The notes: a model not told the origin generated them from the letters alone. A DNA stretch of 64,000 nt from Pyrus communis (GCF_963583255.1 NC_084811.1:14836088-14900087); one strand, 5' to 3'; counted from the first letter of the stretch, positions 1-11,515 are shown. Program-made: numbers and translations.

Positions 1-3000
1 TTTACAATTCCGTGTGTTATTGGTAATTCTAGGTTTGAATCTGCCATGTTAGACCTAGGTGCATCTATAAATGTCATGCCATATTCAATTTATGCATCTA
101 TGAACCTAGGAGCGTTAAAAAACGATGGTGTGATCATACAATTAGCCGATAGATCTAATGCCTATCCAAAGGGAGTTTTGGAAGATGTGTTAGTGCAGGT
201 TAATCATTTGATCTTCCCGGCGGACTTCTACGTACTTGAGATGGATGAATCGGACCATGCCCCTTCGTTGCCCATCCTCCTCGGAAGGCCATTCATGAAA
301 ACTGCTCGTACGAAGATTGACGTATATAATGGCACTTTGACCATGGAATTTGATGGGGAAGTTATTAATTTCAATCTTTCTGATTCTATGAAGTACCCTA
401 GTGAGAATCATTCATGTTTTGCTATTGATATAATTAACTCTTTGGCGCAGGACTATTTAGACAATTTGAAGGATGATGCACTTGAATTGGTCATTGCACA
501 AGGAAGGAACATGCAAAACATGGAAACAACCACCAAGGAACCCCACGGCATGCATGAGGAATCCTTGGCCGTGCCCCCTAATGAGGATATTATTGAGATG
601 GTGGCTGCCCTTGAGTCATTGCCATTACAATCGGGTAAGTATTCGGACCCTATTTTAAGTTCAGTTTCGGCTAATAAAATGCTTCCCTCAGTTGTGCAGC
701 CACCTACACTTGAACTTAAGCCGTTGCCTAGTCATTTGAAGTACGTTTTCTTGGGCGAGGATGACACGTTGCCCGTCATTATTTCATCCTCACTCACGGC
801 ACAAGAAGAGAGCAAATTGGTACGAGTGCTTAAGGAGTACAAAACAGCAATTGGATGGACCTTGGCCGACATCAAGGGAATTAGCCCTACTACATGCATG
901 CATCGCATACTTCTAGAGGAGGGGTCCAAAACATCCAGAGAGGCTCAACGCCGTCTCAACCCTCCGATGATGGAAGTTGTGAAGAAGGAGGTAATCAAGC
1001 TTTTGGATTGTGGAGTAATCTATCCAATCTCGGATAGTAAGTGGGTCTCACCCGTGCAATGTGTTCCGAAGAAATCTGGAGTGACTGTGGTTGCAAATGC
1101 CGAGAATGAACTTGTTCCTCAACGCATTCAAACCGGTTGGAGGGTGTGCATCGATTATAGGAAGCTAAACGCCGCAACAAGGAAGGATCACTTCCCACTG
1201 CCGTTCATCGACCAAATGCTTGAGAGGTTAGCCGGTTATGCTTTCTATTGTTTTCTTGATGGTTATTCTGGTTATAATCAAATTGTCATAACACCCGAAG
1301 ATCAAGAAAAAACCACTTTTACATGCCCCTTCGGTACTTTTGCATATCGTCGCATGCCTTTTGGTTTATGTAATGCACCTGCTACATTTCAACGATGCAT
1401 GATGAGCATATTTTCTGATTATGTTGAGAAAATCATTGAAGTATTTATGGATGATTTTAGCGTGTTTGGTGATTCTTTTGATGGTTGCTTGCATAATCTT
1501 AGTTTAATCTTAAAACGTTGCGTTGAAACTAACCTTGTTCTTAATTGGGAGAAATGCCATTTCATGGTTAAACAAGGCATAGTTTTAGGTCATATAGTCT
1601 CTGAAAACGGTATTGAGGTTGATAAGTCGAAAATAGATCTTGTACGTCACTTACCCTCTCCAACTTCGGTTAGAGAGGTTCGTTCTTTTCTTGGCCATGC
1701 AGGATTTTATCGTAGGTTTATCAAGGATTTCTCGAAGGTTGCACAACCTCTTTGCCGTCTCCTACAAAAAGACGTGACGTTTGAATTCACCAAGGAGTGC
1801 ACGGCATCATTCAACCAACTTAAGGAGTTGTTGACCACGGCACCCATCATTGTTCCACCGGATTGGAGTCTACCTTTCGAGCTCATGTGTGATGCGTCCG
1901 ACTATGCTTTAGGAGCAGTTTTAGGACAAAGAAAGGACAAGAGGCCGCATGTTATCTACTACGCCTCACGGACGTTGAACGATGCCCAGTTGAACTACTC
2001 CACTACGGAAAAAGAACTTCTTGCCGTTGTCTTTGCTTTAGATAAATTTCGATCATATCTAATTGGTACTAAAGTAATTGTTTTCACTGATCATGCAGCT
2101 CTGAAGTACTTGCTCACTAAAAAGGAGGCCAAGCCACGGCTAATTCGATGGATGTTGCTACTTCAAGAGTTCGACATAGAGATTCGGGACAAGAAGGGAA
2201 GTGAAAACGTGGTGGCTGACCACCTAAGCCGAATGGTGCACAATGAAGAGGCCTTACCCATTGCCGAGACATTCCCCGATGAACAATTGCTGTCCATTAA
2301 GGTTAGTGCACCTTGGTATGCCGATATTGTTAATTTTTTGGTGTCAAAACGTATTCCAAGTGAGTTCACTAGGCACCAACGTGATAAACTTAGGCATGAT
2401 GCACGATTTTATGTGTGGGATGATCCATACTTATGGAAATTTTGTCCCGATCAGATTATACGTCGTTGTGTGCATGATTCTGAATGTCATTCAATTTTGA
2501 GTTTTTGTCATACATATGCATGTGGAGGGCACTTTGGCACACAACGCACAGCCCTCAAAGTGTTACAATGTGGATTTTATTGGCCTAGTATTTTTAAGGA
2601 TGCTAGAACGTTTTGCTTAACATGTGATAAATGCCAAAGAATGGGTGGTATTAGTGCAAGGGACCAAATGCCGCAGGTTTCTATCCTAAATGTTGAAATT
2701 TTTGATGTTTGGGGTATTGATTTTATGGGTCCCTTCCCTTCATCGTATGGTTTCATGTATATTTTGCTTGCGGTTGATTATGTGTCAAAATGGGTGGAAG
2801 CCAAGGCCACCCGGACTAATGATTCTAAAGTGGTTGCAGATTTTATTAGAACTAACATTTTTGCAAGGTTTGGAATGCCACGAGTGATCATTAGTGATGG
2901 AGGGTCACACTTTTGCAATCGGACCATTGAAGCGTTATTGAGGAAATACCATGTCACCCATAAGGTTTCTACACCTTACCATCCTCAAACGAATGGCCAA

Positions 3001-3612
3001 GCCGAGGTTTCCAACCGAGAGATCAAGCAAATACTTGAGAAGACCGTTGGGCCAACAAGGAAGGATTGGAGCTTACGGTTAAATGATGCACTTTGGGCGT
3101 ATCGTACGGCGTACAAAACCCCCATTGGGATGTCCCCTTTTAGACTTGTCTATGGCAAGGCGTGCCATCTTCCCGTGGAGTTGGAGCATAAAGCTCTTTG
3201 GGCTGTCAAGAAGTTCAACATGCACTTAGATGAAGCGGGAAGTCTTAGGAAATTCCAATTGAATGAGCTTGATGAAATACGGCACGAGGCGTACGATAAT
3301 GCAAGCATTTACAAGCAAAAGACCAAAGCTTTCCATGACAACATGATCCGTGGGAAATCATTCTCAATTGGGCAGAAAGTGCTATTATTCAATTCCCGTT
3401 TACGTTTATTTCCCGGTAAGTTACGTTCTAAGTGGATTGGACCATTTGTTATTACTAATGTTTTTGTTCATGGTGCAGTCCAAATCCAAAGCTTGAAAAC
3501 GGGACAAGAATTCAAGGTGAACGGGCATCGTTTGAAGCCCTATTATGACACCTTTGTGGAGCATGCCGTGGATGACATACCCTTGGAAGCCGTGGGCCCT
3601 AGTAAGGAGTGA
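1..3612 (+). CDS. pol: Pol polyprotein of R1 (protease, RT, RNase H, integrase), 5' partial
   Basis: The frame is open from base 1, so this is the C-terminal 1203 codons of a longer gag-pol; the first ATG (46) lies inside the protease and is not the start. Numbered from the first codon in the window: retropepsin active site DLGA at 18-21 (plant Athila proteases often have DLGA instead of DTGA/DSGA); RT with [10 protein letters not shown], then FMDD at 482-485; RNase H with CDAS (D631) and TEKE (E672); an integrase His/Cys zinc region ending in CDKCQ; integrase catalytic D907, D966 and E1002 (spacing 58 and 35, canonical D,D35E); a GPF module at 1147-1149. There are no internal stops or frameshifts, so the enzyme looks intact from protease onward. 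It would make cDNA in cytoplasmic particles and integrate it in the nucleus. It could have supplied RT and integrase in trans to defective relatives. Family assignment rests on motif recognition. Confidence 0.95.
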   Translation, partial: FTIPCVIGNSRFESAMLDLGASINVMPYSIYASMNLGALKNDGVIIQLADRSNAYPKGVLEDVLVQVNHLIFPADFYVLEMDESDHAPSLPILLGRPFMKTARTKIDVYNGTLTMEFDGEVINFNLSDSMKYPSENHSCFAIDIINSLAQDYLDNLKDDALELVIAQGRNMQNMETTTKEPHGMHEESLAVPPNEDIIEMVAALESLPLQSGKYSDPILSSVSANKMLPSVVQPPTLELKPLPSHLKYVFLGEDDTLPVIISSSLTAQEESKLVRVLKEYKTAIGWTLADIKGISPTTCMHRILLEEGSKTSREAQRRLNPPMMEVVKKEVIKLLDCGVIYPISDSKWVSPVQCVPKKSGVTVVANAENELVPQRIQTGWRVCIDYRKLNAATRKDHFPLPFIDQMLERLAGYAFYCFLDGYSGYNQIVITPEDQEKTTFTCPFGTFAYRRMPFGLCNAPATFQRCMMSIFSDYVEKIIEVFMDDFSVFGDSFDGCLHNLSLILKRCVETNLVLNWEKCHFMVKQGIVLGHIVSENGIEVDKSKIDLVRHLPSPTSVREVRSFLGHAGFYRRFIKDFSKVAQPLCRLLQKDVTFEFTKECTASFNQLKELLTTAPIIVPPDWSLPFELMCDASDYALGAVLGQRKDKRPHVIYYASRTLNDAQLNYSTTEKELLAVVFALDKFRSYLIGTKVIVFTDHAALKYLLTKKEAKPRLIRWMLLLQEFDIEIRDKKGSENVVADHLSRMVHNEEALPIAETFPDEQLLSIKVSAPWYADIVNFLVSKRIPSEFTRHQRDKLRHDARFYVWDDPYLWKFCPDQIIRRCVHDSECHSILSFCHTYACGGHFGTQRTALKVLQCGFYWPSIFKDARTFCLTCDKCQRMGGISARDQMPQVSILNVEIFDVWGIDFMGPFPSSYGFMYILLAVDYVSKWVEAKATRTNDSKVVADFIRTNIFARFGMPRVIISDGGSHFCNRTIEALLRKYHVTHKVSTPYHPQTNGQAEVSNREIKQILEKTVGPTRKDWSLRLNDALWAYRTAYKTPIGMSPFRLVYGKACHLPVELEHKALWAVKKFNMHLDEAGSLRKFQLNELDEIRHEAYDNASIYKQKTKAFHDNMIRGKSFSIGQKVLLFNSRLRLFPGKLRSKWIGPFVITNVFVHGAVQIQSLKTGQEFKVNGHRLKPYYDTFVEHAVDDIPLEAVGPSKE

Positions 3613-3620
3613 ATGAGGTC

Positions 3621-3673
3621 TTCGTCCGGCTGTACGACGTTAAAGCAAGCGCTACTTGGGAGGCAACCCATGC
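3621..3673 (+). other. Conserved post-pol block (R1 copy)
   Basis: A roughly 50-bp noncoding block just after the pol stop, starting TTCGTCCGGCTG and ending GGGAGGCAACCCATGC. The same block follows the last sense ORF in R8 (51688-51738) and, inverted, in R6 (32726-32776) and R7 (39620-39673). GGG...CCC within GGGAGGCAACCC could form a short stem. I recall similar blocks after pol in other plant Athila elements. Function unknown. Confidence 0.8.
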
Positions 3674-3820
3674 ATTCAACAAAGGAAGACCGAGAAAGCA
3701 CTCCAATTCCAGATTTGCGTTCCTAAACTCTTCTCTTTGTTGTTAATTTTGTTTCTGCCATGTTAGGTTGTTAGATGTTGTTTTGTTTGTTTGTTTGTTA
3801 TTTGTGTGAGTCTATGCTTG

Positions 3821-3863
3821 AAACATTGAGGACAATGTTTGATTTAAGTGTGGGGGGGGGGGG
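3821..3863 (+). other. Stem-loop plus G-run (R1 copy)
   Basis: AAACATTG, a 4-nt loop, then CAATGTTT form a perfect 8-bp stem. It is followed by ATTTAAGTG and a run of 12 G (3852-3863). The same arrangement occurs in every element whose 3' region is visible. It may be an internal plus-strand priming site or an RNA structural signal; neither is proven. Confidence 0.75.
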
Positions 3864-4761
3864 TAACCAAAGTGTTTTGATGCAAATTCGTAGGGTTTTG
3901 TCACCCATAATTTCAAATGTTGTTTCTTGCTGTTTTTAAGTGTTTTTAAGCCGTTTTAGAGTGTTCTAGAGTTTGTTGTTCTAAAAATCCGAAAATCCCA
4001 GAAAAAATTGAAAAAAATTGTTTTGAAAACCCAAAAAGAGTTGTTTTTAAGTTGTTTTTGTGTGTTTGTTTGTGTCTTAGGGTACCTTCCAACACAATGA
4101 TGAGGATTCGGTTTGTAATTGCATGACTGTTAAAGAGAATAATTAACATGGATGAAAGTTTGATTTACTCTTTGTTATGCTTGGTTGTGGTTATAACTTA
4201 TGACTTCACATGTAATCAAAAAGAAAAAAAGAAAAATCAGTTTTTGTAACATGCTTGAAGGAAGGAACTCAAACTAATGCTACAACCTTGTGAGACTTGA
4301 GCCTAAACGTTTATTTCGAGAGTTAAAATCTGTGCATTCTTGTTTTCTAAAGTCGTTGCATGATCTCATTATTCTTTGCTTGGTTACTACTTAGAAGGCG
4401 TTTCATCATTTAGTTCCAAATACTAGAACTCATGCCAATTTCATTCAAAACATGTTATTGAATTGCATAACACATATTCAAGATGAAGTTAGTAGTGACC
4501 ACCATAGCCAAATTGCCATAGTTCCCTATTTCATTTGTTTGTAGGATTTAACCCCGTGGAGCCTTGTGTAGCCTACTTTCTTTGTTAACCCACAATTATC
4601 CTCACCTAGCCTAGAGTAGGACCACCCATACCTTTGTTCTTGAAGCATAGTAAAAGCATAACTCAAAGATGAATTCCTTTTGATCATTGCATTATAGAAA
4701 ACAAGTGTGGGGGAAGGATTCTTGATATATGGGTGTGCCAAAGTCTTGAATGAGGCACGGC

Positions 4762-4809
4762 AAAGAAAAGAAAAAAAAAGAGAGAGAAAGAAAAAAAAAA
4801 AAAAAAAAA
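4762..4809 (+). repeat. Homopurine (A/G) tract in R1 3' region
   Basis: An almost pure A/G stretch that sits about 65 bp downstream of the second AAGTGTGGGGG motif (near 4700). A tract is found at the matching place in R3, R4, R6, R7, R8 and R9, as T/C on the plus strand in the minus elements, with strongly variable length. Confidence 0.8.
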
Positions 4810-5628
4810 TTTCGTGGAAAATAAGAAGAAAAAAAGAAAAAGTTGTGAAAAGTATGAAAAGGAGTTGAAAGAGCATAAAATGAGCTCTAAGTTGTTGGTT
4901 ATTGAAGAAAGGGTCCAAAACGTTGCATTTGACCCTAAGTATGCACGTGTATTCCCCTTTGTGTTTAAAGTTATTTTCTGCACTCTAAACTGAATTCTAA
5001 GTATCAAGTTCATTGCTTTGCTTACTATTGTTTAAAGAACGTTTGTTTTATCCTTTACCTTTCTTTGTTAGCCAATACCCCTAGCCCCGTTACAACCCTT
5101 GACTTTAATCTTGAGTGTTATGTGTTTCAATTTGTGGAGTTTAAAATTGGTACGAGCATATGGTGTCACTGGTTCTCGCATCTAAGTAGTAGCGTTCCAT
5201 TCATGAGATCATATCTAAACATGTTATTAACTCCGGAAAGTGTTTCTTTGTCATACATATATGTGAGCATTCGTTTTCATATTTACATCTATCTTCTCAC
5301 ATATAACTAGTATAGGGTGTGTAGTCAGAAAATCTGTGTGAAAATTGAGTGCATATCTAGTAAGGAATTGAGGAAATTCTCTAAGGCATGTTACTACATT
5401 CAAAATCATGTTGTAATTGGTTATTTGTGAACTAATGAGTAGTGACCATGATTAAGTAAATGCTTAAGCGTAAAGATGGCTAAAATCTGTGGGAATGATG
5501 AATTTTAAAATGTCATGTGCATTGGAAATCCCTGAGGCGATTGTTGGAAGGTGTAGGTTGTGTTTTACTCGTTTTACTTCGTTATTTACTTTGTTTCATT
5601 TTGTTTTGCTCGAGGACTAGCAAAATCT

Positions 5629-5643
5629 AAGTGTGGGGGAATT
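5629..5643 (+). promoter_or_regulatory. Polypurine tract of R1 (plus-strand primer)
   Basis: AAGTGTGGGGGAATT abuts the TG of the 3' LTR, the position at which an RNase H-resistant primer starts plus-strand DNA synthesis. The same sequence borders the 3' LTR in R8 and, inverted, in R3, R4, R6, R7 and R9. Confidence 0.88.
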
Positions 5644-7880
5644 TGATAGGAGCATATTTACGCACCTTAGTTTAGCTTGTTTTTGTGCATTTATAGTGTT
5701 TTTCCTTAGTAAAGTAGTCTTTTAAGCTAGTTCTATGTGTTTTCAGGTTTTAAGGGCAAAGTATGCAAAAGGATGCATTTTGGAGCCTTTTGGAGCAAAT
5801 TAGAGCTTGGAATGGACATCATATGCTTGGAGCCAAGAGGATGGACGAAATTGAAGACTTGAAGATGATGATTCCTACTTGAGCAAGGGTTCCTAGTTGA
5901 AGTAGGAAAGTCCCTAATGGAAGATGGTTTCCTAGTTGAATTAGGATTCCTAGTTAAAATGGGTTTCCTAGTTGAATTAGGATTCCTAGAAGAACAAAGT
6001 TGCCTACTCAAACAAGGTTTCCTACTTGAAGTAGGAAAGGCAAAGTCCAAATGGTCTCAAGTGAAGCAACAAAGAAGTTTTCCAAGTCCAAGAAGGAAAA
6101 GGAGTCCAAGATGAAGAAGGAATGACAAAGACAAGGTTTCCTAATCCTAATAGGCAAAGTTTCCATGTGCAATGAGGAGTCCTTATCCATTTAGGGCACC
6201 TTATCCTTGTTCTAGAAACCTTATCCTTGTTCTAGAACCCTTATCCATCCTTGCCATGAGTTTTCCTACCATTGGAGGGTTTCTAGAAGCCCTAAATCTG
6301 CCCTATCCTTTAAGTGCCGCCCCAAATCCTTCTAGAAAGCTGATTTCCCTTGCCTTGCAAGGCATTCTAGAAGCCTTATCACCTTATCTCCTTACCTGCC
6401 GCACCTAGGAAGCATTATCCCTTTCTATTTCTGATTTCTAAGCCTATTTCCTTGTGGATTTGGGTTATTCAAGTCCATATCTGATTACCCTAGGGTTTTA
6501 AGTGCCTATATATACTCATATTAACCCCTAGATCAGATCACCACCTCTCATACACATTCATTAATTCCAGAAATTCGTCCAACCCTCTCCACACCCTTGC
6601 CGCAGCCACCAAACACCTTTCTCCTTAGGCCGCACCATCCCCTTCCCCTAAACACTACTAAATCCCTCCATAACCATTCATCCATACACCTAAGGCCCTA
6701 AACCTGTCCCTAGACCTTTGCCGCACCAAGGAGGAGGAGAAGGAAGCTCAGAAGTTCATGCAATTCAAGTTCGTGTCGCTGGAATTTCTAGGTGTTTCTT
6801 TTCCTTTGATTTCAATGTTTAATTTCAATTCTCTTTGTTTTGTGCGTATGAGGAACTAAACCCCCCTTGGCTAGGGGGGGATTCGAAACCATGAACATAC
6901 TTGCTATATGAATTGATTACTTCTAATTGCGTTTCATAAGTTGTGAATTCAATTTACTTATCTATGTGAATTACATTGATTTGTGTGTGTTGGTTGAGAG
7001 TGCACGCTTAATTATCATGCATAAATTGGATGCTAGGATATAAGGAAATTTCACCTAATCGTTATGGAATTATATTCACAAGTAGTAAAGGTTGATGATC
7101 TCAATCGCGTTAAGTAAATTCTTGGCATAAGTTTCATGCAATCATAGTAACAAGTGCTTCGTCAATGCTTATGGTTTTCATAGAACTTAATGATTCTTGC
7201 TTGTATCTCTATTATGCAATCATGTAGGGGACTTGTGGGGAATGTTTTGGGTTGTCGTATGCAATCATCCAATTCAATAACGTTAGGAAAATCTGAAGGT
7301 TAATTTAAGCGAACCTAATTAACTTGGGGCGTTGAGAATTCATGGGTAATTGAAAAGCAATTGGAAATCGTTTTATATGCAAGTATAACATGTGTGGAGA
7401 TGAACCCCTTAGCTAGCTTCCCATCCATTCAATTCCATCAAATTCGTTTTACAATCTGTTCTAATTTAAAAAGTTTGTTTTGTTTTTAAATTCGTCCAAA
7501 ATCAATCCCCCTTTACTTTGTTGAGTCATAGTAGTTAGAAATCACTTTAGTTTGTGTTTTTAAGTGTCTTAGGTCAAAGTAAAACCAATTTTCGTCCAAA
7601 GTTGTGTCTAGTGTTCAAAACTGCCCAGATTGTGTTTTTAAGGCTGTTTTGAGTGTTTTGGTGCTGTTTTGAGTCTTTTGGTTTGTTTTGGTGTTTTAAA
7701 GTTTAGTTTTGCATTCTTTGAGTCTAGTATAGTGTTTTAAACTTGTTTTTACATATTTGAGTCAGTTTCCAAGTGATTAACAATCCCTCCTAATCCCCGG
7801 TCCAGAACGATCCCTACTTACATTCTTCACTACAATTGATAAAAGAGGGTTTAATTTGTGTGCGTATAAATCTCGCATCA
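5644..7880 (+). repeat. 3' LTR of R1 (2237 bp)
   Basis: Starts TGATAGGAGCATATTTACGC next to the polypurine tract and ends AAATCTCGCATCA. A TATA-like CTATATATA at 6506-6514 marks the likely U3/R area. Near the end are CTAATCCCCGG (the U5 motif complementary to the PBS edge) and an imperfect version of the LTR hairpin at 7615-7652. The middle shares the approximately 1-kb block present in the other families. The apparent ORFs within it are not genes. Confidence 0.92.
6506..6514 (+). promoter_or_regulatory. TATA box of R1 LTR
   Basis: CTATATATA, about 860 bp into the LTR. A TATA-like element lies at a comparable depth in the other full LTRs: 10861 (R3), 22329 (R5), 27633 and 47140 (R6), 34934 and 41420 (R7), 49227 and 54389 (R8), 58152 (R9), 19144 (R2). 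It would drive the genomic RNA. Confidence 0.6.
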
Positions 7881-8738
7881 TGGGGTACTCCTCTGTCCAA
7901 CGCCTTCGTATTGTTGAGCGTTCAATGCTCGGTTAGCGATCAAGACCTTGGCATCCCTGGGCGTCTTGTCCACCAATGCTCCCCCCGCCGAAGCATCAAG
8001 CATTTGACGTTCTAGAGGTAGGAGACCCTCGTAGAAATATTGCAAGAGCAACTCCTCCTTCATCTGATGCTGTGGACAAGAAGCAACAAGTGATTTAAAT
8101 CGTTCATAATACGTAGGAAAAGACTCACCTTCTTCTTGCTGGATTCCGCTTATCTTTTTGCGTAGGAGGATGATGCGAGAAGTTGGAAAGAACTTCTCCA
8201 AATATGCTCTCTTCATACTCTCCCAAGAAGTGACAGTGCCGGGAGCTAACTCATATAACCAATCTTTGGCTTTATCCATCAAAGAGAATGGAAAAGCCTT
8301 CATCTTCAAGATATTTCCGTCAACAGTGACGGGAGTCATACTAGAGCAAACTACTTCAAATTCTTTCAAATGTTTGTTAGGATCTTCCATGGACAAGCCA
8401 TGGTATTTAGGAATATGATGAAGCAAACTTGACTTTAATTCAAACTCATCCGTCTTACCTTGGGCAGCCGTGGGGTATTGAATGCACAAGGGTGCGGCAT
8501 TACCCAATCCCGAAGCTGCAAGCTCCTTGAGTGTACGGTTGTCCACCGCCATGCCTTGGACTTCTTCAAATATCCCTGCCGTGGCTTCCTCCTCCTCTTC
8601 TTCAAATTCAGAGACGGACTCGGAACTTGCACTTGATTCACTAGGTTCCGGGTTCTTCCTCTTACGTCTCAACTCACGCTCAAAATCGTCGTCAAAGTCT
8701 AAAATATGTTCGTGAACCGGATTAGAACTCCGAGTCAT
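7881..8738 (-). pseudogene. gag: R2 gag, N-terminal part, truncated by R1
   Basis: Capsid-type Gag of the minus-strand element R2. I take the start at 8738 (MTRSSNP) and not the ATG two codons upstream, because MTRSS also begins the gag remnants of R6 and R7. An acidic/basic N-terminus (DFDDDFERELRRKRK) and a Glu/Ser-rich stretch lead into a retrotransposon gag domain: IPKYHGL near residue 110, AKDWLYELAPG, then YLEKFFP and YERFKSLVASCP. The frame is cut at 7881 where R1 inserted, so the rest of gag and any pol of R2 lie left of the window. No zinc knuckle is visible in the surviving part. The frame is otherwise uninterrupted. Confidence 0.9.
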
Positions 8739-8833
8739 AAACAAGTACCTAAAACAAGAAACAAAATAACATAAGAATCTGATCTAATAAGAAAAACGAA
8801 AATAACAATCCAAGGGATTAGCAAAGTTGCTAA

Positions 8834-8851
8834 TCCCCGGCAACGGCGCCA
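8834..8851 (-). promoter_or_regulatory. Primer-binding site of R2 (tRNA-Asp)
   Basis: The plus strand reads TCCCCGGCAACGGCGCCA, identical to the 3' end of plant tRNA-Asp including CCA, so the element's RNA is its exact complement. It lies 6 nt from the LTR. An 11-bp inverted repeat (8814-8824 with 8827-8837) overlaps its edge. The 8739-8833 stretch is the untranslated leader. Confidence 0.92.
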
Positions 8852-8857
8852 AAAATT

Positions 8858-9500
8858 TGATGCGAAATAATTAAGCACACAAATTAAAACCCTCTTGTGA
8901 CAATTGTAGTAAAGATGCAAGTAGGGATCGTTCTAGACCGGGGATTAGGAGGGATTGCTAAACACTTGGTAACTGACTTAAAAACTCAAAAACAAAGTTT
9001 AAAACACTAAACTCGACTCAAAGAATGCAAAACTAAAAGTTAAAACACTTAAACAAACCTAAAACCCAAAACAGCAACTAGAAGACTCAAAACTGCCTAA
9101 AAACCACTTTCTGGGCAGTTTTGAGCACCTCCACTAATTTGGACGAAATTGGGTGAAAACTTGAATCTAAATACTTAGAAACACAAATCAAAACACTTTC
9201 TAACTAATCTAAGACTTCAAATTAAAGGGGGATTTGTTTTGGACGAAAATTTAACATAAAACAGAAACTTTAAACTAAACAGATTGTAGAATGTTTTTGG
9301 ATAAAAAGGATGGATAAAAAGCTAGTTAGGAGGTTCTTCTCCACACATGTCACACTTGCAAACAAAACGATTTTCAGTTGTTCTTCCAATAAATTATAAA
9401 TACTCAACACCCCAGATTAACCGTGAATTGCACTAATTAACCCTCAGTTTTTCCACAAGTTATTAAGTTGGATGATTGCATACAACAACCTAAAACATTC
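8858..9500 (-). repeat. 5' LTR of R2, U5-side part (split by R3)
   Basis: Begins TGATGCGAAATAATTAAGCAC next to the PBS and is interrupted after 9500 by R3. The flanks CATTC (9496-9500 and 18408-18412) are the target duplication. The LTR hairpin is at 9086-9125 and CCGGGGATTAG at 8938-8948. The remainder resumes at 18413. Confidence 0.92.
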
Positions 9501-11515
9501 TGATGCGAGATTTATACGCACACAAATTAAACCCTCTTTTCGTCAAATTGTAGTATATGTATAAGTAGGGATCGTTCTAGACCGGGGATTAGGAGGGATT
9601 GTTAATCACTTGGATTTGACTCAAAAACATAAAAACACAATATAAAACACTAAACTAGACTCAAAGAATGTAAAACCAAACTTTAAAACACTAAAACAAA
9701 CCAAAAGACTCAAACATCACCCAAAACACTCAAAACTGCCTTAAAAACACTTTCTGGGCAGTTTTGAGCACTTTGGTGAATTTGGACGAAATTGGGAAAT
9801 AAATTGAATCAAAACTCTTAAAAACACAAACTAAGATACTTTCTAACTAAATTGGACAATAAAGTAAAGGGGGATTTAGATTTATACGAAAATTGAAATA
9901 ACAAAACAAGTAATAAACTAAACAGATTGTAAAACGAATTTGATGGAATGGAATGAATGGATAATAGAATGGCTAAGGGGTTCTTCTTCACACATGTTAC
10001 ACTTACATAATAAAAAGATTTCCAATTGCATTTCAATAAATTATTAAACTCATCACCCCGGGTCAATTAGGTATGCTTAAATTAACCGTCAAGTTTTCCT
10101 TAAGTTAATGAATTGGATGGGTTAGCGCAACGCAATTCACAACATTCTCCAAAAGTCCTTTACGTGAACAGCACAATAAAGATACAATCAAAGATCATTA
10201 AGCATTATGAAAACTATAAGTGTTGACGAGGCATTCGTTACTATGATGAGCATGAAACTCGTGCCAAGAATTCATTTAACGCGATTGTTTATAAGCAACC
10301 TCCACTACTTGTGAATATAAGTTCATAACGATTAGGTGAAACTCACTTATATTCTAGCGTCATATTCATGCATGAAAATTAAGCGCGCATTCTTAATAAA
10401 CATACATAAATAAGTTATCAATCAAACGGTTAAACAAATTGAATCAACAACTTATGAAATGCAATTAGAAGTAATCAAATCAAAATGCAAGCATAAACAT
10501 ATATTTCGAATCACCCCCTAGCTAAAGGGGGGTTTAGTACCTCATACAAAACAAAGAGAATTGAAATTAAACATTGAAATCAAAGAAACGCCTAAACATT
10601 CCAACAACTCAAACTTGAATTGTATGAACGTTTAGGCTCTCTTCTCTTCCTCTTTATTGTAGCATAAGGTCTAGGGATAATTGGTTTGGGGGATGGAAGT
10701 GTGGAATGGAAGAGGAGTGGTGGAGAAGTGGAAGGGGAATGGAAAAATGGTGTTTGGATTATAAGGGGAGAGATGGGAAGCTCACGGCTAGGGAAGGTTA
10801 AATGTGTTTGTAATGTGTTGTGTATGAAATGAGATGTCCATGAATGAATGAATGCAAGGGTATTTATAGGAGTAGTGGAGGGAACATATGGCTATGTCAT
10901 TTGTAGGTGAAGTAGGTGGATGTTGTAGGTGAAGTAGGTGGATGTTGTAGGTGAAGTGGATGTTGTAGGTGAAGTAGGTGGATGTTGTAGGTGAAGTGGG
11001 TGGATGTTGTAGGTGAAGTAGGTGGATGTTATGTTAAGTGATAAGTGATAAGTGATATGATATGTGGTTATGATATGATAAGTGGTTAAGTGGTGATGAT
11101 AAGTGATAAGTGATTAAGTGATATGATATGTGGTGATGATAAGTGATAAGTGCATGTGGGTTAACTAATGAAGGAAATGCATGTGCAATGACAATGTGTT
11201 AGAATGGATGTGTGTTATGCATGGCATGATTGGGATTAGGAAAGGTTTAAATGTCCTAAAACTAAAGAGAACAAGGTTCCAACACTTTGGCTCCAATTAG
11301 GTCTTCAATTTCGTCCAACACTTTGGCTTCAAGCATAAGCTATCCGTCCTTAGCCCAAAAGTGCTCCAAAAGTCTCCAAAATGCATCTTTTTGCTCCTTT
11401 AGCCCTTTGGACCTACAAACACACGAAAATAGCTTAAAGTACTAAAATAACTAAAGAAACATAACGTAAATGTACGAGAACAAGCCATTTAAGTCGCATA
11501 AATATGCTCCTATCA
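9501..11515 (-). repeat. 3' LTR of R3 (2015 bp)
   Basis: Runs from TGATGCGAGATTTATACGC to TATGCTCCTATCA on the plus strand. It contains CCGGGGATTAG at 9582-9592, the hairpin at 9729-9768, a TATA-like element at 10861-10870 (minus sense CCTATAAATA) and the minisatellite at 10903-11030. Confidence 0.95.
10903..11030 (-). repeat. 22-bp minisatellite in R3 3' LTR
   Basis: Six head-to-tail copies of a 22-bp unit beginning GTAGGTGAAG on the plus strand; the third copy is 18 bp. It is followed by AAGTGATAAGTGATATG-type short repeats to about 11150. It lies in U3, just upstream of the TATA box in element sense. Confidence 0.92.

Larger units (their letters stand above)
3613..5643 (+). other. R1 noncoding 3' region between pol and 3' LTR
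   Basis: About 2 kb with no convincing ORF. In Athila elements an env-like ORF can occupy this place, but none is visible here. The region holds the post-pol conserved block, a stem-loop plus G-run, a second AAGTGTGGGGG motif near 4700, a homopurine tract and the final polypurine tract. Long stretches are recognisable, inverted, in R3, R4, R6, R7 and R9, and in the same orientation in R8, so the region is conserved across subfamilies although noncoding. Confidence 0.8.
1..7880 (+). mobile_element. R1: Athila-like Ty3/Gypsy retrotransposon, 3' part with intact pol and 3' LTR
   Basis: The window opens inside the protease of this element, so its 5' LTR, PBS and gag lie to the left. What is visible is pol, about 2 kb of noncoding 3' region, a purine tract and a complete 3' LTR. 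Directly after the LTR, at 7881, the reading frame of a minus-strand gag begins, so R1 inserted into the gag of R2. The expected 5-bp target duplication on the right is TGGGG (7881-7885); its partner is outside the window. R1 carries no antisense cassette, unlike most minus-strand neighbours. Confidence 0.93.

Noticed and set aside
3613..5643. env-like ORF3 of Athila elements
   Set aside because: No ORF of useful length or with membrane segments is found in the 3' region of any element here.
8158..8715. Plus-strand ORFs over R2 gag
   Set aside because: They are antisense shadows of the gag reading frame.
8834..8851. tRNA-Asp-like sequence
   Set aside because: Only the last 18 nt of the tRNA are present, next to LTR ends; these are primer-binding sites, not tRNA genes.
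10900..11150. CRISPR-like array
   Set aside because: Units are directly adjacent with no spacers, in an LTR of a plant retrotransposon; it is a minisatellite.
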